From positions 3,855,001 through 3,919,000 of the forward strand of contig CP019636.1 in NCBI GenBank assembly GCA_002163975.1: 64,000 bases of DNA. Reading direction: 5' to 3'. Below, piece after piece: positions 1-8,256 of this stretch. The position numbers were made by a program, and so were the translations under genes. The first letter of the stretch is position 1. Each line of letters starts with the position of its first letter. The stretch comes from Nostocales cyanobacterium HT-58-2. GTDB taxonomy: Bacteria; Cyanobacteriota; Cyanobacteriia; Cyanobacteriales; Nostocaceae. The notes beneath the pieces were generated by a model. The model saw nothing but the letters and a program-made list of their open reading frames with translations, made no database searches and was not told the DNA's origin.

Positions 1-372
1 AGACTGTATGAAGAACGGTTGATTGCTAATAAGAGACGCATAAAAGCTGGGGAAGTAGCTGTTGGCAAACACATTGAAACTGAAACAGCACGAGTTGCCG
101 TTCCAGTAGAAAAAGAGCGTGTCGTTGTTGAACGAGTCACTCCAACAGATGCCGGTAGACCTGTTACTCCTGGCGAAGCTAACTTCCGCGAAGGAGAAGT
201 TGCTCGCGTAGAAATTTATGAAGAAACACCTGACATTCGTAAAGAAGCTTTTGTACGTGAAGAAGTCAGAGTGCGCAAAGTTGTAGACCAAGAAACAGTT
301 GAGGCTCAAGAAACAATTCGTCGTGAAGAATTGGATGTCAATGCTCCTGGACTTCCCATTGATGAGCGTTAG
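1..372 (+). CDS. DUF2382 (YsnF/AvaK-type) stress protein, 5' end outside window
   Basis: The frame is open from base 1, so the gene begins upstream of the window and only its C-terminal 123 codons are seen. The fragment matches the DUF2382 family: a highly charged amphipathic beta-rich segment with the pattern GEVAVGKHIETET, VPVEKERVVVERV and REEVRVRKVV. Proteins with this domain are widespread in cyanobacteria and are linked to general stress and desiccation responses; the molecular role is not established. A TTG codon at base 19 could be read as a start, but the residues before it (RLYEER) fit the family, so I treat the gene as partial. It is followed by a strong hairpin terminator, and the next gene carries the same domain, suggesting a related pair. 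Confidence 0.8.
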   Translation, partial: RLYEERLIANKRRIKAGEVAVGKHIETETARVAVPVEKERVVVERVTPTDAGRPVTPGEANFREGEVARVEIYEETPDIRKEAFVREEVRVRKVVDQETVEAQETIRREELDVNAPGLPIDER

Positions 373-446
373 AATTAAAACGCATTGAGCTTTATTATCC
401 ACATATTTTGTACCACGCCATAACGAATAAAGTTGCGGTTGTACAA

Positions 447-472
447 ACAAAGCCCGCATACGCGGGCTTTGT
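447..472 (+). terminator. Hairpin terminator after the DUF2382 gene
   Basis: A perfect 11-bp inverted repeat (ACAAAGCCCGC, loop ATAC, then GCGGGCTTTGT) lies 75 nt after the stop codon. The 3' arm ends in CTTTGT rather than a long T run, so it may terminate on either strand. Confidence 0.7.
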
Positions 473-490
473 CTAAGTAACCTTGCCTCA

Positions 491-528
491 AATAAATGTA
501 GGATGGGTTAGCAAAGCGTAACCCATGC
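491..528. repeat. Dispersed palindromic repeat (GGGTTAGC..GCGTAACCC type), copy 1
   Basis: A 38-nt element containing the imperfect palindrome GGGTTAGCAAAGCGTAACCC. It recurs in reverse orientation at 60081-60118 with a single mismatch. The rest of the 373-728 interval holds the terminator and further GC-rich repeat debris (about 541-650) but no gene. Confidence 0.75.
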
Positions 529-728
529 CGTCCATTCCCAATGGTGTTTCCGCAGGGTAGCGACTGCTGAGCCCCGTACCCCCAGGCTTAAGCAAGCTAC
601 GCGGTGGCGTCTGGGCGGTTAAGTTGGGGTGTACGAAAGTTCAGGACCGCTACTTGATTGGAACTTAAAATAACATTAGACAAATCAACTCAATACAGTT
701 TAGAAAAAGCAGATTTTATTTGTTAATA

Positions 729-1589
729 ATGACTGACAAAATGTTTGACATCAGCCATAAAAAGGCAAGTAGAATTGCCAGAATTAATGCTTTACTCGGA
801 AGTTTGAGGACAAAAATCAAAAATTTTGCCGTCGTTGATAGGTTAAATCAACAAGTAGGTGATGTCAGAGATTTAATCATAGATGCCAATGGTCAGCTAA
901 ATTTTGTAGTATCTCCATCAGATAATCAGGTCAGTCATCCATTATTTCTGTTAAATAGCAAGCTTGTTGAAAAAATTAACTCACAGATTAAACAAATTTT
1001 TCTCAATGTGGATAAATCACAAATAAAGTATTTGCCAAAATATATAAAACGAGAAACCCAAGTCAGTGAAATGGAACACAATTTAAACACTCAAGAAGCA
1101 AATACACAAGAATCAACGATGGCAGAAGTCGCAAATTCTACAGATAGCCATATAGATTCAGTCAGTGAAGATATTATTCGTTTACTAGAAGAACGATTAA
1201 TTATTGACCGCAGCAAGCGTAAAGTTGGTGAGGTCATTGTCCGTAAAGAAATTGAAACTCACATAGTACAAGTTCCAATTCGGCGCGAAAAACTCATAGT
1301 GGAACAAGTTAGCCCAGAACACAAACAACTCGCAGAAATAGATTTGGGACAAGAAGAAATTTCTGGTGGGGATTTGACGGAAGCGCCAACACCTGCACTT
1401 TCTAATTTTGATGGTGGGCTAACAGTAAGTGGTGAATTTAGCTCTCCTAAAATAGCTAGTTTACTTTTAAATGCGATCGCCCTTGAGAAAAATCATAGAT
1501 GCAAAGCAGTGCGAGTCACAATTCTCGTGGAAGATGAAGAACGTCACAAAACATACCAGGAATGGTTTGATCGCACATCAAAAGCGTAA
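729..1589 (+). CDS. PRC-barrel plus DUF2382 protein
   Basis: A 286-residue protein. The N-terminal part (about residues 30-95) reads as a PRC-barrel-like beta domain (VVDRLNQQVGDVRDLI, then LNFVVSP). A polar linker follows, then a DUF2382 segment (about 145-205: EERLIIDRSKRKVGEVIV, IRREKLIVEQVSPE), and a C-terminal part ending in an RVTILVED strand. PRC-barrel plus DUF2382 is a recognised cyanobacterial and soil-bacterial architecture tied to stress tolerance, but its biochemical activity is unknown. The ATG at 729 is preferred over the TTG at 720; neither has a clear ribosome-binding site. It faces the ABC gene on the other strand, with stops 21 nt apart. Confidence 0.8.
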   Translation: MTDKMFDISHKKASRIARINALLGSLRTKIKNFAVVDRLNQQVGDVRDLIIDANGQLNFVVSPSDNQVSHPLFLLNSKLVEKINSQIKQIFLNVDKSQIKYLPKYIKRETQVSEMEHNLNTQEANTQESTMAEVANSTDSHIDSVSEDIIRLLEERLIIDRSKRKVGEVIVRKEIETHIVQVPIRREKLIVEQVSPEHKQLAEIDLGQEEISGGDLTEAPTPALSNFDGGLTVSGEFSSPKIASLLLNAIALEKNHRCKAVRVTILVEDEERHKTYQEWFDRTSKA

Positions 1590-1610
1590 TGAATCGTGCT
1601 ATTCTTGCGA

Positions 1611-4532
1611 CTATAGCTGTTGCCGCCGCATCAGTTGACTAAATAATCCAGGTTGTTGTGCGAGTTGCTGAAAATTCCCCTGTTGTACGAGCCGACCATT
1701 TTGCAATACATAAATGCTATTCGCATTGCGAATGGTACTGAGGCGATGAGCCACAACGATACGGGTAACATTGAGCTTCTCTAAGCTTTCGCTCACTATC
1801 GCTTGAGTACGGTTGTCTAACGCACTGGTTGCTTCATCAAAAAGCAAAATTCGTGGGCGCAGTGCTAACGCACGGGCAATCAGTAACCGTTGCCTCTGTC
1901 CACCAGAAAGATTAGTCCCACCTTCGCTGACTACAGTATGCATTCCCATTGGCATTGCCGCAACGTCATCCGCAAAACCTGCCATCCGTGCTGCTTCCCA
2001 GGCTTCATCCATTGTGATCAACGCGCTGCTGGCAATGTTTTCAAAGATAGAGGCAGACATCAAGCGACTCTGTTGCAGCACCACGCCTAACTGACGACGT
2101 ACTGAATGAACGTCTAATCCTGCGAGGTCTTGTCCATCGTAGTAGATGCTGCCAGATTCAGGAGTGTCAAATCCTAACAACAGTCGAAGTAAGGTGGATT
2201 TGCCACTACCAGAAGGTCCGACTAAGGCGATAAATTCTCCTGGTTGCGCCTGCAAGCTCACATCATCGAGGGTAAGTGGTCCATCAGAACCATAGCGGAA
2301 CACTATGTGTTTCATTTCAACTCGTCCAGATAGCCGACCAGGGTCAGTTTTACTGGCATCGACTTCAGGGGTAGCATGGAAAATGGGTTGAGTGCGTTCC
2401 CACAGTGGCAAGACTTCCAATACATCCACAACCGTGGTGCTTAAGCTTGTTGCACCACTAATAAATGTTCCAAAGGCAGCATTAAACGCGAGGAAAGTTC
2501 CTGTGGAGAAGGTACCACCATTGACCTGAGACTCATGAAGTAAGTTTGTGGCGAATCCAAAAATGACCGCAGGAGTTAATGCAGATAGGATATTGTTAAT
2601 CACCACCAGATTATCTTCAATACCTTGCGAATTTAGCATGAGCCGCAATTGATGACGATATTGTCTTCCCCAGTAGGCGAATGCTCGCTCTTGGGCACCA
2701 GCAACGCGGAATTTCGCGACACCGTTGATGATTTGCACCGTCATACCAAAAAGTTTTCCTTGGAGATTCAGCAAGGGACGGACTTTGCGTAGGGTGAGAA
2801 TACCAGAAATGATGGTGACGGCAATATTAATGAAAGCAACAAGTGTGGCAATGAGTGCTAGTGGAACGCTGTAGTAGAACAGTAATCCTAAATTGAGCAA
2901 TGCAAACAGACTGGAAAAAAAACTTTTTAGGATTGTGTTGCTCAGTTTTTGGCGAATCTGCGTGATAACAGAAACACGGGCACTCAAATCACCTACGGAA
3001 TACTGGCGGAAAAAAGATGCTTTCAAGTTTAAGAGCCTGTCCCACACTGCAGCTTGGGTTGAAGTATCAGCAAACGTCTCCAGCCGCATGATGGCAAACC
3101 CTTGGGTGAGTTGAAACAGGGTTGCACCCAGAGTTGTTGCCAACAGTCCACAAGCAAGTTGTACCAAGAGCAACCGATCCGCATCTGGAATGGCATGATC
3201 AATGAGAATTGCCGTTGCTTGAGGAGTAATCATGCCAAGTACGGTTGTTGCAATGCCAGCAAACAGAACTGTGAAAAGTTCTTTGAAATGTCCGCGTAGG
3301 GCAAACTGGAGTAAGTTGAGCGCTTTGAGATTCTCCGGTAACGGTCGATAAAAAGTGTAAGCTGTTGGAGATAGGTTAGCAGCAGTTTTTTCATCGCACC
3401 GCACCCGCGTTTGCTGGAGTGGGTCAATAATTTCGTAACGAGTCTCTGAAATTGGTAAGATTGCAACCGGACGATTATCTTCTAACGTATACGCTAACAG
3501 TGGACCACTATCCTGCTGCCACCATTTGTCCCGCAACGTGATGCGTCGGATGCGGATACGTGATGCACGGGCGATCGCATCTAGGGGATCGCGAACTCGG
3601 CGTAAGTCTTCGGAGTTGGCAGGGGGAGAAATCGTAATATCCAAAACTTTCCCCACTGCACCTGCAGCAACGAGTAAAGCTTGTTCGTGATTGAGTGGTT
3701 GCTTGATAACAGAAGTATTTACGGTTTGGGCATCGAAGATAGTCGCAAAATGATCTAGGGTGTTGGCGATCGCTTGGTTGTTCAGCCGTTCGCGTTCTTG
3801 ACAGCGCCTCAATTCCTGTTGCAATTCCTGCGCTTCCAGTTGCCCAATTGCGTACAGGACATAGGTTTGTAGCTGATTTAACCCATCAAATATGAGCTTT
3901 CTATCAAGATTTTTTGCATTATCTACTATATCTATTTCAACAACATCGACTGCTTGCAACCATAAGTGCGTCTCTAAAGGAATTCGCCCCATATTGGATG
4001 TCACTTCTAAGCCTTCCAAACCTAGCAAGTGCGAACATCCCTGCAAAATCTTTACCCAAACAACTGTGAAGTGTGGTGGTTGAAAAATTTCTTTATTTGC
4101 TAATATCCCACATCCGGTTGCTTCCAGCGGTGTAGGTAGCGTTGGTGTAGTAATCTCAGATACTACGGAGCCTAAGTGATGAACCCAGCGTTCTATTTGG
4201 TCAATGGCTGTTTTGTCTTCAAGAATTCCTTGAGCGAACTGCGTTTTGGAGACTTGCAATAGTTCCGTTTCTTCCAAAGCAACTGCCAGTATTTGATGTT
4301 GCCCATTCAGTGATGATAGTGTTGCAGAAAACATCGCTTCTCCTGCTTTGACGCTGAATAGATAGCGTCTCCTGCCTTTGGGAATACCATGCTGAACATT
4401 GATGGCAAACAGCGCTAAAGATCCAGATTGTACAATCCAAATTGTTTCGGAATCGTCAAGTAACAGGGGTTCATTGCTTTTAAAGAAATATGTTTCTCCA
4501 AGTAAACTGGCACGATTGTCTGCAGCCAACAT
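1611..4532 (-). CDS. NHLM bacteriocin-export ABC transporter, permease/ATPase without peptidase
   Basis: A 973-residue fused transporter resembling the ATP-binding protein of NHLM bacteriocin systems (TIGR03797-like by architecture). Order seen: an N-terminal cupin or cyclic-nucleotide-binding-like domain (about 1-120), a middle region, a six-helix export membrane domain (about 410-700), and a C-terminal ABC ATPase with Walker A GPSGSGKST (near residue 770), signature LSGGQRQRL, Walker B ILLFDEATSALD and H-loop AHRLST. There is no C39 peptidase, which is on the sister transporter at 8257-10479. The two probably act together with the HlyD-type adaptor at 40670 to export double-glycine peptides. 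The start is supported by AAGGAG 8 nt upstream of the ATG. A tpsA-like gene separates it from its sister. Confidence 0.88.
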   Translation of the reverse strand: MLAADNRASLLGETYFFKSNEPLLLDDSETIWIVQSGSLALFAINVQHGIPKGRRRYLFSVKAGEAMFSATLSSLNGQHQILAVALEETELLQVSKTQFAQGILEDKTAIDQIERWVHHLGSVVSEITTPTLPTPLEATGCGILANKEIFQPPHFTVVWVKILQGCSHLLGLEGLEVTSNMGRIPLETHLWLQAVDVVEIDIVDNAKNLDRKLIFDGLNQLQTYVLYAIGQLEAQELQQELRRCQERERLNNQAIANTLDHFATIFDAQTVNTSVIKQPLNHEQALLVAAGAVGKVLDITISPPANSEDLRRVRDPLDAIARASRIRIRRITLRDKWWQQDSGPLLAYTLEDNRPVAILPISETRYEIIDPLQQTRVRCDEKTAANLSPTAYTFYRPLPENLKALNLLQFALRGHFKELFTVLFAGIATTVLGMITPQATAILIDHAIPDADRLLLVQLACGLLATTLGATLFQLTQGFAIMRLETFADTSTQAAVWDRLLNLKASFFRQYSVGDLSARVSVITQIRQKLSNTILKSFFSSLFALLNLGLLFYYSVPLALIATLVAFINIAVTIISGILTLRKVRPLLNLQGKLFGMTVQIINGVAKFRVAGAQERAFAYWGRQYRHQLRLMLNSQGIEDNLVVINNILSALTPAVIFGFATNLLHESQVNGGTFSTGTFLAFNAAFGTFISGATSLSTTVVDVLEVLPLWERTQPIFHATPEVDASKTDPGRLSGRVEMKHIVFRYGSDGPLTLDDVSLQAQPGEFIALVGPSGSGKSTLLRLLLGFDTPESGSIYYDGQDLAGLDVHSVRRQLGVVLQQSRLMSASIFENIASSALITMDEAWEAARMAGFADDVAAMPMGMHTVVSEGGTNLSGGQRQRLLIARALALRPRILLFDEATSALDNRTQAIVSESLEKLNVTRIVVAHRLSTIRNANSIYVLQNGRLVQQGNFQQLAQQPGLFSQLMRRQQL

Positions 4533-4640
4533 TCTTACATCTCCTTATCAGACAGCACCTACCCCGTGGATAAAAAAGGACAAAATCATTGAGAATACTG
4601 CAACATTTAAATTGAAAGACTTCGGGGTTGGTGCTAATAA

Positions 4641-7600
4641 CTATTTCTGGAGATGGTTAACACATGCAGAAGGCGTTGGAAGTTTAGATGGCGTAGCTTC
4701 CGGCGCATAGGTTACGAGGGCGATCGCACCGTCAGCAGTTTTCACCCAGCCTTGTGCTTCAACAATAGCAGGGACAACCTTGGAAGTTTTAAAACTCTCC
4801 GTCTCCCCGCGTTCCTGCATCTGGGTGTCAGTAGAAAGTTCTCCATCCAAAGTCGCCAACCGATAAAACTCAGGTGTACCTGCCATTGGTTCGAGGGGGT
4901 TGGGTGGTAAACTGCCACGTCCGGTGATGATAAACTCAGCTAAAGGTTTAGCGTTGGGGCTTCTGGGGCAGATTTGGGCAATTTGATTGCTAGCGTCAAC
5001 GACAGAGTAAGGTAGTTCGATGAGTCCTTGTGTTGCTTGAACTTCTGGTTGGGTGATGTCAATTTGTCCCTGCACGCCTAGTTCGGAACTCGCGGTGATG
5101 TCACTTTGTCCTGTGGGTTTTGGACGCGCTTGAATGCCAAAGATACTTTGAGCACGGATGTTAACATTACCACCTCTGCCACTAAAGGCATTGGCGCTGA
5201 TGTCATTATTTTCTCTGGGTAAGGAGACAATAAAAGGTGTATTGATGGTGATGTTACCACCATTGCCGCCCTGTTGAGCTGTACCTGCATTGGTGGAGAT
5301 TCTGCTATTGTGACGCATGAGTAGGAACTCACGGATGTTGAGGGCGATGTTACCTCCATCAGCATCAGCAACAGATTCAGATTTGATAGTGCCTTGGTTG
5401 TCGAGAGTGAGTCGGGATGCGTTGATGGTGATGTTGCCCGCCAATCCTCTAATCTCTGTGGTAGCTGATACCTGTGCCCCGTCAGTTACAAGTAGAGATC
5501 CAGAAGTGATGTTGATGTCTCCACCATTACCGAAAGTGCCTGGAAGCCTACCTTCCTGACTAGCACCACTGAAAATACGAACATCGGGACCTGCAAGAGA
5601 AATGGAGTTTGCTTTGATAAAGATATTCCCTGCATCTCCTTGCCCTTGAGTTCTGGTATTAATTTCTTGGTCGCCAGAAAGTGATAGAGTACCTGTGGTG
5701 ATAAAGATATCGCCTCCTTGTCCCACTGCTTCAGGTTCCACTTCAGAGAAAGCACCACTGGTAAACTCATCAGAACTGCCGCTGAACGTGATGCTATCTC
5801 GCGCTTCAACGATGATATTGCCTGCTTTACCACGACTTTCGGTATCGGCACGTAAGTTAGAACCACTATCTAGCAGTAGCGAACCAGTTTTAATCGTGAT
5901 ATCTCCTCCTTTACCAATCCCACCGATGCCACTTTCAGTTTCGCAAGGGCAACCGACTTCAGTGAAAATATCCGTGCTTCGCAATAGAGTCACTCGATCT
6001 TGTGCCTCTATTGTGACATTGCCTGAATTACCTTCACCGAATGTGCTAGTAGTTATTTGAGAATTAGACGCATATAGAGAGTCTGTTTTGATGTTAATAT
6101 CGCCACCGTTGCCGACTGCACGGTCATTAACTCGGCTAAGAATCAGAGTTCCGGGTTCTCCACCTCGGGTAAGCTCACCTGAGTCATCTAGAGAAACTAG
6201 ATTGCGGGCAACTATATTTACTCCTCCAGAATTTCCGCGTCCATCAACATTTGAGGTAATAAACGCTTTATCACTGAGAAATAGTGAATCAGTGTTGATA
6301 CTTATACCTTCACTATTACCAACTCCCCCAAGACCAACATCATTTTGAATGCTGCTACTGCCTTGTCCAAATAAAGAAACAGTGTCACGGGCTTGAATTT
6401 CTATTCTCCCAGCATTTCCCTCACCAAAAGTCCTAGCACGAATAAGTCCACCATCTTTAATAGCGACAGAGTTGGCTTGAATACTCACATTCCCGCCACG
6501 TCCTTTAGCACCAGACAATATATTGGCGAAGATACCACTAGGAAATTCTCCATCCGCACTCGTGCCGTTCAAAGACACGCTATCGGTTGCTGCAATGACT
6601 ACATTACCTGTATTCCCCGTGCCAAAATTAAAAGTTCCTATTTGACTACCTTGATTGAGGCTTAAGCGTTTAGCTTTAATGATAATATTTCCTGAATTTC
6701 CTAACGCTCCAGAGTCCAGGTAGTTAGAGATGTAACTATTGCTAGCAAAATTGACTACATCTGTAGCGTCTAGTGTAATGTCCCCTGCCTGAGTATTAGC
6801 TGCTCCCAAACCATCCAAAATACCAGCTTCAATAGAACTGTTATTGGAAAGACTAATGTTATCTCCAGTGAGAGTAACGCTACTACCAGCACCAGCACCA
6901 GCTACGATAAATCCTGCTCCATCTGTTAGTGAAACATTTGCTCGTTGTAAATCACTAGGAAAATTTAGACTGAAGCGATCGCCATTTTGATTCAATCCAA
7001 CACTACCAGTTCCCTTCACACCTCCTATATCAATGTGTCCACCAAAAGCAACAATTCCACCGCTGTTGATGCTGACTTCACCTCCTAGCAGCACCAAGCT
7101 TCGACCATCTGGAACTCGCAAACCAACAGTATTAAAAGAACCTGTGGGATCTAATCCAACTGAAGCTGTAGAATTATTTTGAATAAATGCACCGTTATTT
7201 ATTTGATTGAAAAGTAAAGCCGAAGGTTGAATCGTTAATAATGGAGGCGTTTCAGGATTCGTCGCACTAAACAAACCCTGCTCTCCAAATCGAAAGGCGT
7301 TCGCCGTTGTCCCTACAAATGATCCACCTACATCTAACCGTGCATTCTGCCCAAACAAAATACCATTAGGATTCATTAAAAATAGATTTGCATTACCATC
7401 AACCCCCAAAGTCCCCAAAATATTTGAGACTTGCCCACCTGTCACCCGCGATACTATATTTTGCACCCCAGAAGGATTAGCAAAATACACTCTTTGCCCA
7501 TCATTGATATTAAACTGACTGAAACTATGAAAAAGATTACCACCACGTTGGGCACCACCATCAATTCGGTCAGCATTTGCGCCGTTAATGAAAACGTTTG

Positions 7601-7724
7601 GAGTGAGACGAGAAGCTTCTGTACCCAGCGTACCATCAGGGGTAATTTGTGCATAGACTGGTGTGCTGGCAAGCATTATAAAGCAATATATTAACAACTT
7701 TGGAAAAGTTTCCGTCTGATTCAT
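4641..7724 (-). CDS. TpsA-like filamentous haemagglutinin-domain exoprotein 1
   Basis: A 1027-residue secreted protein. A signal peptide ends near VYA-QITPD. It is followed by the two-partner-secretion (haemagg_act) domain with HSFSQFNINDGQRVYF and the diagnostic NPNGI motif (NLFLMNPNGILFG). The bulk is a beta-helix built of Gly/Asn-rich repeats (GNGGDINI, GNAGNIFI, SLSLSG). The conserved C-terminal region carries QICPRSPNAKPL and FIITGRGSLPPNPLEP. Proteins of this kind are exported across the outer membrane by a TpsB partner and act as adhesins or surface layers; none of that is proven here. Unlike its five relatives it has two extra cysteines (GCPCE) in a mid-protein loop. The start is supported by the CTGATGAATCAG context shared with two of its paralogues. 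Confidence 0.88.
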   Translation of the reverse strand: MNQTETFPKLLIYCFIMLASTPVYAQITPDGTLGTEASRLTPNVFINGANADRIDGGAQRGGNLFHSFSQFNINDGQRVYFANPSGVQNIVSRVTGGQVSNILGTLGVDGNANLFLMNPNGILFGQNARLDVGGSFVGTTANAFRFGEQGLFSATNPETPPLLTIQPSALLFNQINNGAFIQNNSTASVGLDPTGSFNTVGLRVPDGRSLVLLGGEVSINSGGIVAFGGHIDIGGVKGTGSVGLNQNGDRFSLNFPSDLQRANVSLTDGAGFIVAGAGAGSSVTLTGDNISLSNNSSIEAGILDGLGAANTQAGDITLDATDVVNFASNSYISNYLDSGALGNSGNIIIKAKRLSLNQGSQIGTFNFGTGNTGNVVIAATDSVSLNGTSADGEFPSGIFANILSGAKGRGGNVSIQANSVAIKDGGLIRARTFGEGNAGRIEIQARDTVSLFGQGSSSIQNDVGLGGVGNSEGISINTDSLFLSDKAFITSNVDGRGNSGGVNIVARNLVSLDDSGELTRGGEPGTLILSRVNDRAVGNGGDINIKTDSLYASNSQITTSTFGEGNSGNVTIEAQDRVTLLRSTDIFTEVGCPCETESGIGGIGKGGDITIKTGSLLLDSGSNLRADTESRGKAGNIIVEARDSITFSGSSDEFTSGAFSEVEPEAVGQGGDIFITTGTLSLSGDQEINTRTQGQGDAGNIFIKANSISLAGPDVRIFSGASQEGRLPGTFGNGGDINITSGSLLVTDGAQVSATTEIRGLAGNITINASRLTLDNQGTIKSESVADADGGNIALNIREFLLMRHNSRISTNAGTAQQGGNGGNITINTPFIVSLPRENNDISANAFSGRGGNVNIRAQSIFGIQARPKPTGQSDITASSELGVQGQIDITQPEVQATQGLIELPYSVVDASNQIAQICPRSPNAKPLAEFIITGRGSLPPNPLEPMAGTPEFYRLATLDGELSTDTQMQERGETESFKTSKVVPAIVEAQGWVKTADGAIALVTYAPEATPSKLPTPSACVNHLQK

Positions 7725-7959
7725 CAGAAGTTGCCTATTGAGATATGTAAATATGTTTTATTAAAGCTATACATATCACTATTTCTCGCTCATCTCTGCA
7801 TATGTAATATCTATACATATAGCTAGAACAATAAGCTCATAACCCGCGTTTTTCAGAGCTAAGACTGCATAGGAGCAAATATATCCGGCTCTTCTTGTGA
7901 CTAAAATCATGACATGATTAGGAATTGGGAATTGGGAATAACGAATGTAAGAAGCGTGA

Positions 7960-8127
7960 ATTGTAATTGCAAGGCAATGCATTGTGATTGTAGAGAAATA
8001 CATCATGATTGCAAAGCGATGCATTATGATTGCAGGAAAATGCATTGTAATTGCAAGGCAATGCATTGTGATTGCAAAACAATGTAATATGATTGCAAAA
8101 CAATGTAATATGATTGCAAAGCGGTGA
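7960..8127. repeat. Eight-unit 21-nt tandem repeat
   Basis: Eight consecutive 21-nt units begin at 7960, 7981, 8002, 8023, 8044, 8065, 8086 and 8107. Core of each unit: ATTRTGATTGCAARR then CAATGC. Units 1 and 5 are identical, and units 6-7 and 7-8 differ at a few sites. It fills most of the gene-free interval 7725-8256 between two minus-strand genes. Short frames through it (Cys-Asn-His rich) look like by-products of the period being a multiple of three. Confidence 0.9.
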
Positions 8128-8256
8128 ATGATGAATCGGTTAGTCGCAACTAGTTTCTAGTTATTTCATCAAAATAGCGGGACATGACGCTGTCAAGACA
8201 AGGCATGAATTGACCGCTGTCTCCTGTCTGTCTCCAGGATAGCTGCCTTCTGCTTT

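Noticed and set aside
7779-8103. Small Cys/Asn/His-rich frames on the minus strand
   Set aside because: They are read through the 21-nt tandem repeat in two frames, as expected for any period divisible by three, and have no start signals.
7960-8127. CRISPR array
   Set aside because: Units are contiguous without unique spacers, only 21 nt long, and there are no cas genes.
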